Below, piece by piece: positions 1 through 9,603 of a DNA stretch of 64,000 bases. Origin of the DNA: Stenopsyche tienmushanensis (lineage: Eukaryota; Arthropoda; Insecta; Trichoptera; Stenopsychidae); assembly GCA_008973525.1 (NCBI GenBank), contig WACJ01000403.1, positions 1,860,001-1,924,000 of the forward strand, written 5' to 3'. Under the pieces are notes generated by a model that was not told the origin of the DNA, searched no databases, and worked only from the letters and a program-made list of their open reading frames with translations. How positions within the stretch are numbered: the first letter of the stretch is position 1; each line of letters starts with the position of its first letter. A program made the position numbers and the translations under genes.

Positions 1-866
1 CTTTGGCGGTAAATCAACAGATTTGAAGTGACGGTAAACTGAAATTATAAAAGTGCATAAAATTGCTATCATCATTGCAATTAAAATATAATTTATTTTA
101 AGCGCAGTTGTACATTTTGACGAGTTTTTTCAGCGGTAAAGTGCTTCTTAAATTACACTGCGCTCGAGGGTAAAAGCTAATTTAGCAAATCATTATTGTA
201 AGATTATAATATTTTATTCATGCTTGAAAAGCAAACGATTTTTACACACGAATAATTTCATACAAATAAAAAACGACAAATCAGAAAAGCTTCATACTAT
301 TTACAATTAGTTTAAAACCGGCTGAATTTTATTTCCGGACATTTCATATGAAAATTTTACTAATCAATATATTAATAACATAATTTGATATCGAAAAAAA
401 AATAACCCTATAAATTTTATCCTTTGACTTAAACCTGTAGCCGGTAGTTTTCGATAAATTTGTTCGAAAAAATTCAGATACACGTAAATCTGTATACTCA
501 TTAAATCGTGTTTTCATATTACACGTGTAATCATCCTACTTGTATATCATGAGATTATGACCAGAATGCAAATTTAAAAACCCAAATTATAAAAATACAA
601 GGGATGTTAGAAAGAAACAAAATTCTTAGAATGGAGTTCGGACAATACACTTTTTTTAGTGTTGGGCATTTTAAGTGTCAATGCAATACTCTGATTTGAT
701 GATTAAAGAAACGGAACTAAACCGAGCAAAACTCGATAACCAATAAAACCGTTATTTTTGCCGGAGCGAAAATCAGAAATAAACCATTTCCAAAATATCG
801 ATTTTTTTGGTTTGGACAAAAGCCCAAATATAGAATAATGGTTCGAAACCCTGATTTAGAATATAT
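1..866. other. AT-rich non-coding flank with a hAT-like end
   Basis: No gene is supported here. Bases about 700-853 carry repeated ACCG/CGGT words and end in GGTTCGAAACCCTG (840-853). This resembles the inverse of the CAGGGCTTCGAACCG ends seen at 25096 and 30440, and the ends of the hAT MITE at 11829-12361. It is probably the right-hand end of a related element whose left end I cannot find. The short minus-strand frame inside it runs through this repeat and is not a gene. Confidence 0.35.
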
Positions 867-868
867 TA

Positions 869-1422
869 GGTTGTCCCATAAGTTTCTTTCGCAAATGAAC
901 ACAGAACTAATCATAGCCATGGTTGAAGAAAACCCGCAATATACTACATATTTGCGAAATAGCTAACATGTTAAAAATTCCACGAACGTCCGTCCATAAT
1001 CATCTGAAAAAATTGGGCTACATCAATAGTTCAGATGTGTGGCTTCTTCATGAACTGACTGACTCAAATAAACTTCAGCGTATTTCAACATGCGATCTTC
1101 TTCTCCAACAACATAATAGCCAACCTTTTTTGTAGAGACTTGTCACTGGAGATGAAAGTTGGATACTCTATGAGAATATCCAACGTAAACGGTCTCGGAC
1201 CAAGGGTACAGAAGCTTTAACTGTAGCTAAACCTGGCCTACATCCAAAAAAAGTTTTGCTATGCATTTGGTGGGACTGGAAGCGGGTAGTTTATAATGAG
1301 CTACTTCACCAAGGTGAAACGATCAATTCAACAAAGTATTATTTCTAACAAATTTTGATGTAATACAAATTATTGTTTATTTTTTTCTTAATATGAAAAC
1401 GAAAGAAACTTATGGGACACCC
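869..1422 (+). mobile_element. Mariner element, internally deleted (copy A)
   Basis: The element is bounded by inverted repeats of about 23 bp: GGTTGTCCCATAAG at the left and the inverse of GGGTGTCCCATAAG at the right. TA flanks both sides (867-868 and 1423-1424), the target duplication of Tc1/mariner elements. It is 554 bp, against roughly 1.3 kb for a full mariner. The left repeat runs straight into the middle of the transposase DNA-binding domain, and the frame stops before the second catalytic aspartate. After that stop the sequence jumps directly to the 3' untranslated part seen in the copy at 54290-55211. It cannot encode active transposase but could be moved in trans. Confidence 0.9.
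895..1348 (+). pseudogene. Mariner transposase remnant (copy A)
   Basis: Decayed middle part of a mariner transposase. Visible pieces are the second helix-turn-helix region (PRTSVHNHLKKLGYINSSDV), then DVWLLHELTDSN, then LVTGDESWILYEN carrying the first catalytic Asp, then the CIWWDWK block and GETINSTKYYF. A small frameshift lies near 945-955 relative to the copy at 54404-55186, and a TAG at 1133-1135 interrupts the frame just before the catalytic block. The N-terminal helix-turn-helix and the whole C-terminal half, with the second and third catalytic Asp, are missing. The family call rests on the VTGDE and CIWW motifs. Confidence 0.85.
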
Positions 1423-1498
1423 TAATAATTTCGATTTTTTGATGGGTTTAATCTTTGGGAAGGCCAATATTAGCAGATCTTATTTTTTTCAATAATTA

Positions 1499-2310
1499 TC
1501 AGGCCAGTCCAAAATTTCGTGCGCATTTTTGGGATTTTTTCAACAGTGGAAATACATTTTATCAATGATATATTTTCATCCTCCATCTATAATTTCTCAC
1601 CATCTCAAAGGCAGCTTTTTACTTTGATTGTTATAGAAAAACACTGGTTTTGAATCAAAAAAACTTGAAAGTCCATTCTGTGCATTCTGTTTAGAATTTT
1701 AATTTACGTCTAGAATTTTAATTAATTTACGGGCGTTTTTTAATCAATTCTAAGTTTAAACGATACTGTAAACATCTACATTAATAGTTTGATTTGGTTC
1801 TAACAGTTCATAATAAATCACACCACACATATCCATGTTAGGACACACACATGTCCAAGATGTAAAGACTTCTTTGCTTTTTTTTCTTATGACGTTATGA
1901 TAAATAATCCATTTTTCGTCACCTGTTACCAAAACAGGTGATTCCACAAGATTTTTAAGAACGTCGTTATCAAAATTAAAAGAACGTCCTTAACGGGATT
2001 CATCTTAAATGCTGCTTTCTCCAACTATAAATTTTTAAAACCATTTCTGGTGTGTTCTTACACTGACAGTATATTTATCATATACTTTATTAATTTTTAT
2101 TGCTATAGATCTGGTAGATTCGCCACATGAAAATAGATATATATATATCATAGCACATTTGTATTGATTATCGATGTTCATTTTCTATGGGTACTAATAT
2201 GTGTCTGATATTTGCAAAAATTGGTGAAAGATTGATTAATAGGCGATGACAAATTTCGGCACTATTTAAATATTTCCTAAAAATGCGCACGAACTTTTGG
2301 ACTGGCCCGA
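1499..2310 (-). mobile_element. Mariner element, second family, deleted (copy B)
   Basis: Terminal inverted repeats of about 35 bp begin TCAGGCCAGTCCAAAA on the left and TCGGGCCAGTCCAAAA on the right (read inward). They continue through TTCGTGCGCATTTTT with few mismatches. TA flanks both ends (1497-1498 and 2311-2312). The 812-bp element holds a fragmentary transposase on the minus strand. The repeat sequence is unrelated to copy A, so this is a separate mariner lineage. Confidence 0.85.
1756..2181 (-). pseudogene. Mariner transposase remnant (copy B)
   Basis: Reading leftward from about 2181, an N-terminal DNA-binding piece is visible (FSCGESTRSIAIKINKVYDK and VSVRTHQKWFKNL), matching the paired helix-turn-helix start of mariner transposases. 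Stops follow, then VLVTGDEKWIIYHN with the first catalytic Asp, then GVIYYELLEPNQTINVDVYS, then a stop. The linker between the DNA-binding and catalytic parts is shortened and the C-terminal part with the other two catalytic Asp is missing. This is a dead gene; domain order and motifs are clear. Confidence 0.8.
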
Positions 2311-3484
2311 TACGTATATAAAATATTGTATTTCATGTCAGTAAAAACATTTTTTAATGTTCGTGTTTAAACACTGTATAAGCATCATAATCTTGCGTGG
2401 TTCTTCTTTGTTACAAAATACGATCAGGATCGCATCATGTTAAAACTTCTTGCGCAAGCATCAGATCCATGTTTCATTTTTTTCGGTGGAATACCCGACT
2501 GCAGATAAATATGGTAGGGCGGCCGTCGATCAAGATTATTCCAAATTCTTAGTTGGTCTTGGAACGAGTCGTCAGTGTCGGGGCTCGTCAACATGTTGTA
2601 ATGACATTCTCATATTCATTCCATGTTTTATTCAACGGGCATACGTCTGAGCCTGTCCTCGGGCTCCGCTAAGTGAGCCATGCAAAACATACACACATGA
2701 CATCGACAGGATTTGAATAATGCACCTCGCATATTACTGTCTAGCCGGAAAAGAACTCTCAACTACTTCTTATGACTCTTCCATGTCCATAATAACCGAT
2801 TCCGTGCTCGAAGGCCTGCAATTAAAATGATTTAATGAGCGATTGTGTGATCCTCTCTCATTCTGTGCTAATTGCTCGAGAAGTTGATGACTGGCGCCCT
2901 TGAATTTTTATCTGCTTTTTGTAAATTTTCAGACCCCATATACAGAGAATACGTGCTCGATGACTTTTGACTTCAGTCTTATAAAAAATCGTTCAGAAGT
3001 GTTTCTCGTCCATAAAAAGATATCGATTTGATTGAACGATATTTGTAGATTATGGAGTGTATGATATAGCTTTCGAGTTGATATTTTTTCAATGGTAATA
3101 TTTGTTGTATGAGGGTATGCATTGTGATAACGAGTTATCCCATTATGGTTGTTTAAGCTCGGATGTTCATACTTTAGCGTTTGATTTAATGACTCTAATT
3201 ATCGGCAATAAAACTCAGATTATTATTAGACTTAAACCCAGTAATTGTATTTTTTCAGTTCAATATTTAATGATTAATAAATTCTCGTACTTTCCACCAA
3301 GTGCTAACGAGTTACTTCGTATAGAAAATACTGAAAAGTAAGCATTTTTTTCATCTGTAGATTGTCTATATTCATTGAATCATTTCACCCCTAACGGGCA
3401 ATCAGTGAATATAATTTCCAGTAAATAAGATTTTCACCCATGCTCTGATTGTTTTTTTCATACAATTTAAATTTTAATGATATA
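2311..3484. other. Non-coding stretch with a GC-richer island (2430-2960)
   Basis: Bases about 2430-2960 are clearly GC-richer than the surroundings and hold an open plus-strand frame (2450-2650) without a convincing start or splice sites. A regulatory island and a lone exon are both possible. The remainder is AT-rich and I see nothing in it. Confidence 0.3.
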
Positions 3485-3699
3485 TGGGGTGCAGCAGGGA
3501 AACTTCCTCATTTGAAACCGTTATTTTGAAAAGAGTAGAGTGGCACTCATTTGAAAGAGCAAGATTTAATATTTTCTATTATCTAAGTTTAATAATGACT
3601 GTCTTTAAATGTCTTTGTAACATGGAAAAATAATAAAACTGATATATCTTATAATGTTTTATTCATTTTTAAATAAGGTAGTTTCCCTGCCACACCCTA
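3485..3699. mobile_element. Small inverted-repeat MITE, GGGTG-CAGGGAAAC family (copy 1)
   Basis: A 215-bp non-coding element with terminal repeats of about 30 bp. The left end reads TGGGGTGCAGCAGGGAAAC, followed by TTCCTCATTTGAAA. The inverse of the right end reads TAGGGTGTGGCAGGGAAAC, followed by TACCTTATTT. TA lies just outside both ends (3483-3484 and 3700-3701). It has no coding capacity. Related ends occur at 37498-37751 and 52817-52855. The TA duplication suggests mobilisation by a Tc1/mariner-type transposase, but the source family is not identified. Confidence 0.75.
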
Positions 3700-4486
3700 T
3701 ACTACTAATAGTATTCTAAAGATATCCCACCATATACAGCAAAGGATCCTTTTCATCGTTAATGATGATTTAGGAGTAGAATTTGTCTTATGTACAGCCT
3801 CTTTCTCATCGGAAACCATAATTTTATCCAGGTTTCATACATGAAGAATCTTCGCTGTTCTAATGCGGTTATCGAAAATCCATGGGGGTTCTAAAATTCT
3901 TATTATATTAAATTTCAAATATTCAATTTATCTCAATTCAATTTACTGTAGAATATAAATATATTACTTTATGTAACAATTTTTTGGAATATTCGTTAAG
4001 GATCTATATTAATAATTCAGTAGCTCATCGCCAAATTTTTAGAGCTTTGCTAATTTAAAGTTCATTCTAATATGTATAAATATTGACACTATCTTTCCTA
4101 GTATTATAATCACATGATTCTTTCCCAACAACAATTTGTAAAAGCCTACAATATCATGCAACACTAACTGTGCATCGATCATGATAAAAAATAACGCACA
4201 CAGTTCCTCTTGAATTCCAAAAATGCCAACAACAAATTGTTTCCATCTACATTTGGTAATCGAGCAGACTTCTAAACATAGGTAGCATTTATTTATAATT
4301 TCAGAACACTGTCCAAGAGAGCAAGACTCGTTTTACGGGATTGGTATTAAACAAGAATCTCAGCCTAATTTCGGCGATTTATCGAATTAATCAACGTCGA
4401 ATATATTAACACCGTACCCGGCGGCAATGCTCTCTTAAAAAAGTAGAAAATTTTCCAACGAAAAAATCTTTTAAAAAAAACCTACC
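3700..4486. other. AT-rich stretch; possible decayed coding piece from 4305
   Basis: Mostly featureless. At 4305 a possible splice acceptor (TTTATTTATAATTTCAG) is followed by a frame beginning HCPREQDSFYG and holding the word IKQES, which stops at TAA 4388-4390. This frame is the same as that of the open frame starting at 4487, but two more stops lie between. It may be an upstream part of the same decayed gene or chance; I cannot tell. Confidence 0.2.
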
Positions 4487-4804
4487 ATGGATTTCGAAAC
4501 AATACGTAAATATCTCCTGGTGATGGCTAATTTTAGACGTGCGGATAAAATAAATTATTACATTAGCATGCTGATGTCAGGCGAACCTTGTCAGATTCTT
4601 GGCGGATATGGTCAGGCTGTGGGATCGGTTCGATGATCAGTAGATCTCGTCTCTTCAGATGGGAGACGAGATAAGACCATGTTTGATGGACTTGTTGCAG
4701 GAGCAGCGGGTAAAGCGCTTGGGGACCTAGCCAACTACTTATTCAAATTCAAGCTTGACGAATATGTTAATTGCGGAAGAAGCTTATGGACATATGCTGG
4801 ATAG
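4487..4804 (+). CDS. Unrecognised 105-codon frame interrupted by one TGA
   Basis: I do not recognise this product. The ATG at 4487 sits in a strong context (CCTACCATGG) just after an A-rich run with an in-frame TAA. The frame starts MDFETIRKYLLVMANFRRAD, runs 49 codons to TGA (4634-4636), then continues open for 55 more codons (words KTMFDGLVAGAAGKALGDL and KLDEYVNCGRSLW) to TAG at 4802-4804. Both halves are in the same frame, look protein-like and are GC-richer than the flanks. A perfect 10-bp hairpin begins seven bases after the TGA. Possibilities are a pseudogene with a nonsense mutation, a gene using stop-codon readthrough or recoding, or chance. I saw no SECIS-like element just downstream. 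Origin (host, transposon or old viral insertion) is unknown. Confidence 0.4.
4644..4672 (+). promoter_or_regulatory. Perfect 10-bp stem-loop just downstream of the in-frame TGA
   Basis: ATCTCGTCTC (4644-4653) and GAGACGAGAT (4663-4672) are exact inverse complements separated by a 9-base loop. The stem starts seven bases after TGA 4634-4636. That spacing is typical of RNA structures that stimulate stop-codon readthrough or recoding. The structure is seen directly; any function is inference. Confidence 0.4.
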
Positions 4805-5726
4805 ATACTTGTAATATGGAAGTAATTTAAAAGCAATAGTAGCCATCTACAGAATTAATTTGTCCTTAAAATACTTGAATTTTCCACAATTACAACAGTA
4901 CACGAGGCGTCATATAAGCGCCAATCAAGGTCATATAAACGCAAAATTTCTCAGAGTGATGCTCGTGGTTTAATTGCAAAAAACGCATTGTCTCTGGAAA
5001 AACATTAGGGCTTCATAAAAGCGTAATACATAAGCATACCAAGGTTGTCAATAACTTTACTGAAGACAATAAGAGCTATATCAATAAGAAAACTTTGATT
5101 ACAGTCCAGTCAAATAATAATCTTTGGTTAATATTATTTTCGTACGAATCAAATAATTTAACTAAATAACAGCTCGTCTATACATAATCATTCAGGATAT
5201 TTAAATTTTTATAAGTTGTTGATATATTGTTTAATTACACGTCGTCAAATATTGACACTCCGCTTCTGAAGATGTTTAACTCTGAAATGTGCTAATTAGT
5301 TTTGGTTAAAAGTCGATCAATCATCATTGATCATGTGAGAGTACTATATTGATAATTATCGATTTCGAAATTTTGCTGAAAACAAATTGGATTATATAAG
5401 ATAAATCATTATGCCACCAACATATGAAGAAACACGAACAAAACGCTAAATCTTGTACGATTGAATTTCCAATGAAAAAAATTGCCACATGGAAATACAT
5501 CGAGATTAATTCATGTGTATTAAAAAAAGTTGTCTATCCCATGCAAAAAAAAAACACTCTCCAAAGTATTTATTTCAAATAACAACTTTATATGTAAATA
5601 CGAATATTACAATAATTGAAATGAGTTTTTTGAAATTTTGACGGATGGCATAATCGTAGATTAGGCATCCGTTAAAAGGCGACAGGTCCGGTTTATGATG
5701 ACTTATTAGGAGTCGTTCGGTCTAGC
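4805..5726. other. AT-rich stretch with one short coding-like patch
   Basis: Around 4870-4990 one plus-strand frame is open and basic (words YKRQSRSYKRK and SDARGLIAKNALSLEKH) but has no ATG, and it ends at a TAG. It could be a further remnant of the frame at 4487-4804. The rest, to about 5700, is AT-rich with no recognisable feature. Confidence 0.2.
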
Positions 5727-5733
5727 TATAAAA
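5727..5733 (+). promoter_or_regulatory. Possible TATA box upstream of the candidate first exon
   Basis: TATAAAA lies in AGCTATAAAACCAG within a GC-richer patch (about 5640-5760), roughly 370 bp before the ATG at 6101. No clear initiator stands at the classical distance. It is weak evidence alone, noted because it precedes a possible first coding exon. Confidence 0.2.
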
Positions 5734-6100
5734 CCAGTAGTCCAGTACAAATAAATAACATTTAAAAAAATGGTAATATTCAAATTATCATGGAGAGCAT
5801 TTGGTTCCACCGCGTATCACAAACGCAAGTCCACCCATGGAAAGTTTGATACTTATTATGACAATTGGGTTTCTTCTTTCGAATTCTTCAAAATTGCAAG
5901 CCTGATTGAGTGCATGTAGGTGCGAGATAAACTAGTATGGGGGTGCTAGGAAATGAGTAGAAAATGTAAATGATAAAATGTCGAGTTAATTAAGGTGGGA
6001 GGTGCTCTAATCTGTACACGGCAGCTGCGATGGCTATCTCAGCTCATGATTGGAGATCGAGCCAGTGGTTATCAACTTTTATCTTCTTTGGATAGCTCAT

Positions 6101-6182
6101 ATGAAGCCGGCAATGAAATTAACTGCAATGGGCCGTAAAACCGCTTTATTGATTTTACCATTCTTAACGACGTCGTCATGGA
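6101..6182 (+). CDS. Candidate first coding exon with signal-peptide-like start
   Basis: From ATG 6101 the frame reads MKPAMKLTAMGRK, then the hydrophobic stretch TALLILPFLTTSSW, then meets a textbook splice donor (GTAAGT at 6183-6188) after one base of the next codon. Basic residues followed by a short hydrophobic core fit a secretion signal. The surrounding 200 bp (about 5980-6182) is GC-richer than the flanks. Upstream ATGs in other frames stop quickly. The splice phase (one base of a split codon) matches the candidate exon at 42552-42613, which begins with the last two bases of a codon. Unproven: donor consensus and phase can agree by chance, and the implied intron would be about 36 kb. 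Confidence 0.3.
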
Positions 6183-6748
6183 GTAAGTATTGAGGAATGC
6201 TTAAAAATCAACACAATTCCTGGGATACATCAATGCAAATGATTGCAGTTTATTTACAAAAACTCAAATTTCTTAATCAGTCAGTCTAATATGAGGGTAG
6301 GACTTAATGATTAAGAAGTTTCTTAAGGTTGTTTTACTATTTTTGGCAATTTTTTAATTCTTTTAACTGCCAGCAAATTTAAAGACGTTAAAAATTGCGT
6401 TAAAAGTAATTTGACTCGTATATTTTATTGTTTAAACGGGACTTGTGTGTCCTAGTAAATGCATGTGTACCATATGCTGTCCTGCGGGATAATTGTTTAT
6501 TTAGGGTTGTTTCAATTCGTTAATAATATTAATTAATTACAGTTTATTTAAGAAAATAGATTCAGTTACGTAGCAAAAACTGTTCAATAGGCAACTCAAG
6601 ATTCACCAATGTGTCTTTAACATGTTAACAGCGGGTCACGAGAATTCTCATGTACGCAAAGACTGTACATAAACTGCAGGACACAAGAAAAATCATTCAA
6701 AAAATTTACTTATTTGCTAAAATGTATCATTCTCAATATACATGTCAC
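6183..6748. other. AT-rich sequence before the retrotransposon insertion
   Basis: No gene seen. The 33 codons from ATG 6650 to 6748 are in frame with the reverse transcriptase downstream only because the retrotransposon landed that way. They are flanking DNA, not part of the element. Confidence 0.5.
6735..6748 (+). repeat. Target-site duplication, left copy (AATATACATGTCAC)
   Basis: These 14 bases recur exactly at 8250-8263, right after the A-rich tail of the retrotransposon. They define the insertion boundaries. Confidence 0.9.
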
Positions 6749-7924
6749 GCCAGCAACCCTATAAATTATCGCCCGATCAGTTTACTTTCTGCACTAAGCA
6801 AAATATTTGAAAAACTTATTCTAAATAGACTGGATGAACTTAGTATAAATGTTATTAATAATGAGCAATTCGGTTTTCGTAGGAATCACTCTACGGCTCA
6901 TCAGCTGACCAGACTGACTGAACACATTACTAGAAACTTTAACATGAAGAGAAGTACCGGTATGGTACTTCTCGACATCGAAAAGGCATTTGACTCTGTC
7001 TGGCACCGCGGTCTGATCCACAAAATGATATCCCTTAAGTTTCCTACTTACCTTATTAAAATGATCCAATCCTATCTGTACAAAAGATCATTTTCGGTAA
7101 CCTTAAACAGAGCAACGTCAACTTCCCAGTCTGTCTCAGCGGGAGTTCCTCAGGGCAGTATTTTAGGGCCTCACCTGTTCAACATTTACTTACACGATCT
7201 ACCGACACCGTCCCCATCAAACGTAGCACTCTACGCCGACGACACGGCATATTATACCAGCTCTCGGAGCAACAAGCTATTAGTCGGAAACCTCCAACGA
7301 TCGCTAAAAGCTGCATTTAAATATTTCGATCGTTGGAAACTCAAATTAAATAAAGAAAAAACCGAAGCTATCTTGTTCTCCGTGAAACGGAAAAATCTTC
7401 GAATTGACCCAATAGTCGTCGGGTCCAGCTCTATCGAGTGGAAACCCCAAGTGAAATACTTGGGGGTGACTTTAGATAGAAGACTGAGGTGGGGAGCACA
7501 GGTGTCGGTGACTCGTGCCCGCGGATTAGCAGCTATGGGGGCGCTGCACTCCATATTTCGTCGGCGCAGTGCTCTCTCGGCCTCTAACAAATTTTTATTA
7601 TACAAAACGCTGATTCGACCTACACTCACATACGCCGCTCCCGTCTGGAGCAATATATGCAACACCAACTACAATAAACTTCAAATCGTACAAAACAAAG
7701 CCATAAAAATTGTTTTCAATACATTTCCATACACTAATCTTAAACGTTTTCACAATAAAATTAAGCTTCCTCTTATAAAGAATTTTTTTCATAAGCTAAC
7801 ACTCAATTTTTACTCAAAAATTCCAAATCACACCAATCATCTCATATCTACACTCGGCGAATATACCACTCAAAACAATAATTTTAGATACGTTCACAAA
7901 ATGCCTAAACATATTTTACTATAG
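6749..7924 (+). CDS. Reverse transcriptase, C-terminal part of non-LTR ORF2
   Basis: The frame encodes the palm and fingers of a non-LTR reverse transcriptase. In order: NYRPISLLSALSKIFEKL; FGFRRNHSTAHQL; LLDIEKAFDSVWH, with the first catalytic Asp; GVPQGSILGPHLFNIYLHDL; ALYADDTAYYTSS, the YADD active site; LNKEKTEAILF; VKYLGVTLD; and a C-terminal region with LIRPTLTYAAPVW and LQIVQNKAIK. These blocks are typical of the Jockey group in insects. There is no stop or frameshift over 392 codons and all catalytic residues are present. The N-terminal endonuclease is missing, so this is a fragment of the usual polyprotein of about 900 residues. An ATG at 6650 lies in flanking DNA. Confidence 0.93.
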   Translation, partial: ASNPINYRPISLLSALSKIFEKLILNRLDELSINVINNEQFGFRRNHSTAHQLTRLTEHITRNFNMKRSTGMVLLDIEKAFDSVWHRGLIHKMISLKFPTYLIKMIQSYLYKRSFSVTLNRATSTSQSVSAGVPQGSILGPHLFNIYLHDLPTPSPSNVALYADDTAYYTSSRSNKLLVGNLQRSLKAAFKYFDRWKLKLNKEKTEAILFSVKRKNLRIDPIVVGSSSIEWKPQVKYLGVTLDRRLRWGAQVSVTRARGLAAMGALHSIFRRRSALSASNKFLLYKTLIRPTLTYAAPVWSNICNTNYNKLQIVQNKAIKIVFNTFPYTNLKRFHNKIKLPLIKNFFHKLTLNFYSKIPNHTNHLISTLGEYTTQNNNFRYVHKMPKHILL

Positions 7925-8249
7925 TTGATAGTCATGAATGCGCGACGTATGAAGGATATATGATTGATTGATTAAATTATTTATTTTTGTTTAGTTTGTA
8001 AGATAGTTTTTAAGGAATGTCGCAAAGGGGTTTTAAGTCTCCTATTTTTCCCCCTATATATATACAAAAATTAAATTAACTCTTATTATGTAAAATTTAT
8101 TATAACTAAAATATATACTTGTAATTAAGATAAGGATAGTAATCTAAGACTTAAATTGTTAATCCATTTTTATGTAATTGTGTATATTGATACACCATTT
8201 TACCTTGCTATATTATATTTATTGAATAAAGGTTTATAAATAAATAAAA
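6749..8249 (+). mobile_element. 5'-truncated Jockey-type non-LTR retrotransposon
   Basis: A 1501-bp insertion bounded by identical 14-bp target duplications, with an A-rich 3' end (AAATAAATAAAAA) and AATAAA at 8225-8230. It contains the C-terminal part of ORF2 and a 3' untranslated region of about 325 bp. The 5' truncation is normal for incomplete reverse transcription of LINE-type elements: the upstream endonuclease domain and ORF1 are absent. The open frame and perfect duplications point to a comparatively recent insertion. It cannot move by itself. Confidence 0.93.
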
Positions 8250-8263
8250 AATATACATGTCAC
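8250..8263 (+). repeat. Target-site duplication, right copy
   Basis: Exact repeat of 6735-6748, immediately after the A-rich tail of the retrotransposon. Confidence 0.9.
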
Positions 8264-8958
8264 AAATAAATGTTAAATGGAGAATCTTTAGTTGCTGAAT
8301 TATTTTTTCACAAACGACACATATTTTGAAATTGAATATTGATTTAGTTTTACGTGAATCATTGTATCTTTCGTTTCAGTTATTTAAAATAATAATTTAA
8401 ACTTTTATTTGTATTATAAGATGATTTTTAATATTTCCCTTACTATGCTAAAAATATCCACCGGTGATATGTATTTGGTACACCACCATTACTTTTATTG
8501 ACTATAGTTGATGTTTAAATGACACAACTTTTGTAAGGGCTGAGAACATAAGACAATTTAAGTAATTAAGTATTTTAAGATTGTAATTTTGTGTTTTGAT
8601 ACTTTTGAGTGTAATCTGCAGATATTGGTGAGTACAAATAAAAAAAATATATTAATATTAGTTCGAAAATGATGTATATTTTAGTGAGAATTAATAAAAA
8701 TAGCATTGCGAAAAATCGCTCGCTGTAATTGTGTTAACATTAAAAATTAGAATTTAAAAAAATATTTTTTTTCTTTGAAAAACTATGGCAACTCACCATA
8801 TTACGAATATAAAATTAAAACTGTTCGGCAAAAGTCAAATTTAATCTGCCAAGTGCCAATCTGGTTAACAACTACCCTTCATTTATTATTTCTAGAAGAC
8901 ATATTGAATATTGTGAAGAATCGTATAAACATATTATACTTATCACCTAATTTAAGTA
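8264..8958. other. AT-rich stretch with a dispersed repeat at 8440-8520
   Basis: About 8440-8520 (GATATGTATTTGGTACAC, then ACTTTTATTGACTATAG) matches the inverse complement of about 32690-32770. At that second locus the repeat ends at TTAA followed by CCTTTCT. A related end is at 42183. It is likely a fragment of a piggyBac-like element using TTAA targets. No gene seen. Confidence 0.4.
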
Positions 8959-9603
8959 CACTTGGGTTTATTTTTATGCGAATTTGAAGTTATGCGATTT
9001 TCAAAAATAATGAAACCTATCCATCATTTTTCTATTTCTATTGAGAAAACTTTTTTATGCGAATGCGCATAAAAAAAATATAAAAGCCATTCACATTTAG
9101 AACATCTAAAAGTAAAAATAGTGTTTCTTTCATCCAACACGACATATTTAATTCAGGCACTAGATCAGGGCATCATTTATACTTTTTAAAAGTATTTATA
9201 TTAAGAAACTTGAGAATGAGTCATAAAAACTTCGACATTGTCAGCTGAAATCATTACTTTGGCAAATCAATTGGTGGAGAAGGCATTGATACTTTTTCTC
9301 AAATGATTTCAATGAATTGCTTTACTGTATAAAAATTCCTGCCCCTTTTATTGTAAAAAAATTACAAGAAGCTAGTCAACTTTGCATTAAATTAGAAAAT
9401 ATATTTATTTTACATGACTCAAATTCTGAACGAGCTTTCAAATTCCAGTACGAGCTTAAGAATCGCATGTCTCCATATCACGAACTACGTAAAAAAATAT
9501 TGGTTAATCTTTGCAAAGTTTTTTTATGCGATTTTTGCTACATTTCATCACATTGATTTGAAGTTATGCGGTTTTTAAAAATAACGGATCCTATCCTTCA
9601 GTT
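8959..9603 (+). mobile_element. Pogo/Tigger-type DNA transposon, decayed (copy 1)
   Basis: It begins after TA with CACTTGGGTTTATTTTTATG, followed by repeats of TTTTTATGCGA and GAAGTTATGCG. The same terminal and subterminal pattern opens the copy at 15030 and, more diverged, the elements at 30894, 61639 and 62546. The interior holds remains of a Tigger-like transposase. The right end is not clear; similarity to copy 2 ends near 9603. Confidence 0.75.
9121..9500 (+). pseudogene. Tigger-like transposase remnant (copy 1)
   Basis: At 9121-9180 one frame reads FLSSNTTYLIQALDQGIIYT. This is the conserved block of pogo/Tigger/jerky-type transposases (N-T-T, then LDQGI). Further on, 9317-9500 reads as an acidic or polar tail (VKKLQEASQLCIKLENIF, then ERAFKFQYELKNRM). 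The copy at 15030 shows the same tail with an extra acidic stretch. Stops and frameshifts separate the pieces. The N-terminal DNA-binding and first catalytic regions are absent. Confidence 0.7.

Noticed and set aside
4805..5060. Possible SECIS element for reading the TGA at 4634 as selenocysteine
   Set aside because: GTGATG and an A-run are present near 4957-4985, but the required paired GA opposite is missing.
6650..6748. Apparent N-terminus of the reverse transcriptase gene
   Set aside because: The target-site duplication shows that the element begins at 6749; these codons are flanking DNA.
7252..7668. 138-codon minus-strand open frame inside the retrotransposon
   Set aside because: It lies opposite the clearly coding reverse transcriptase frame and carries no motif; it is a shadow of it.
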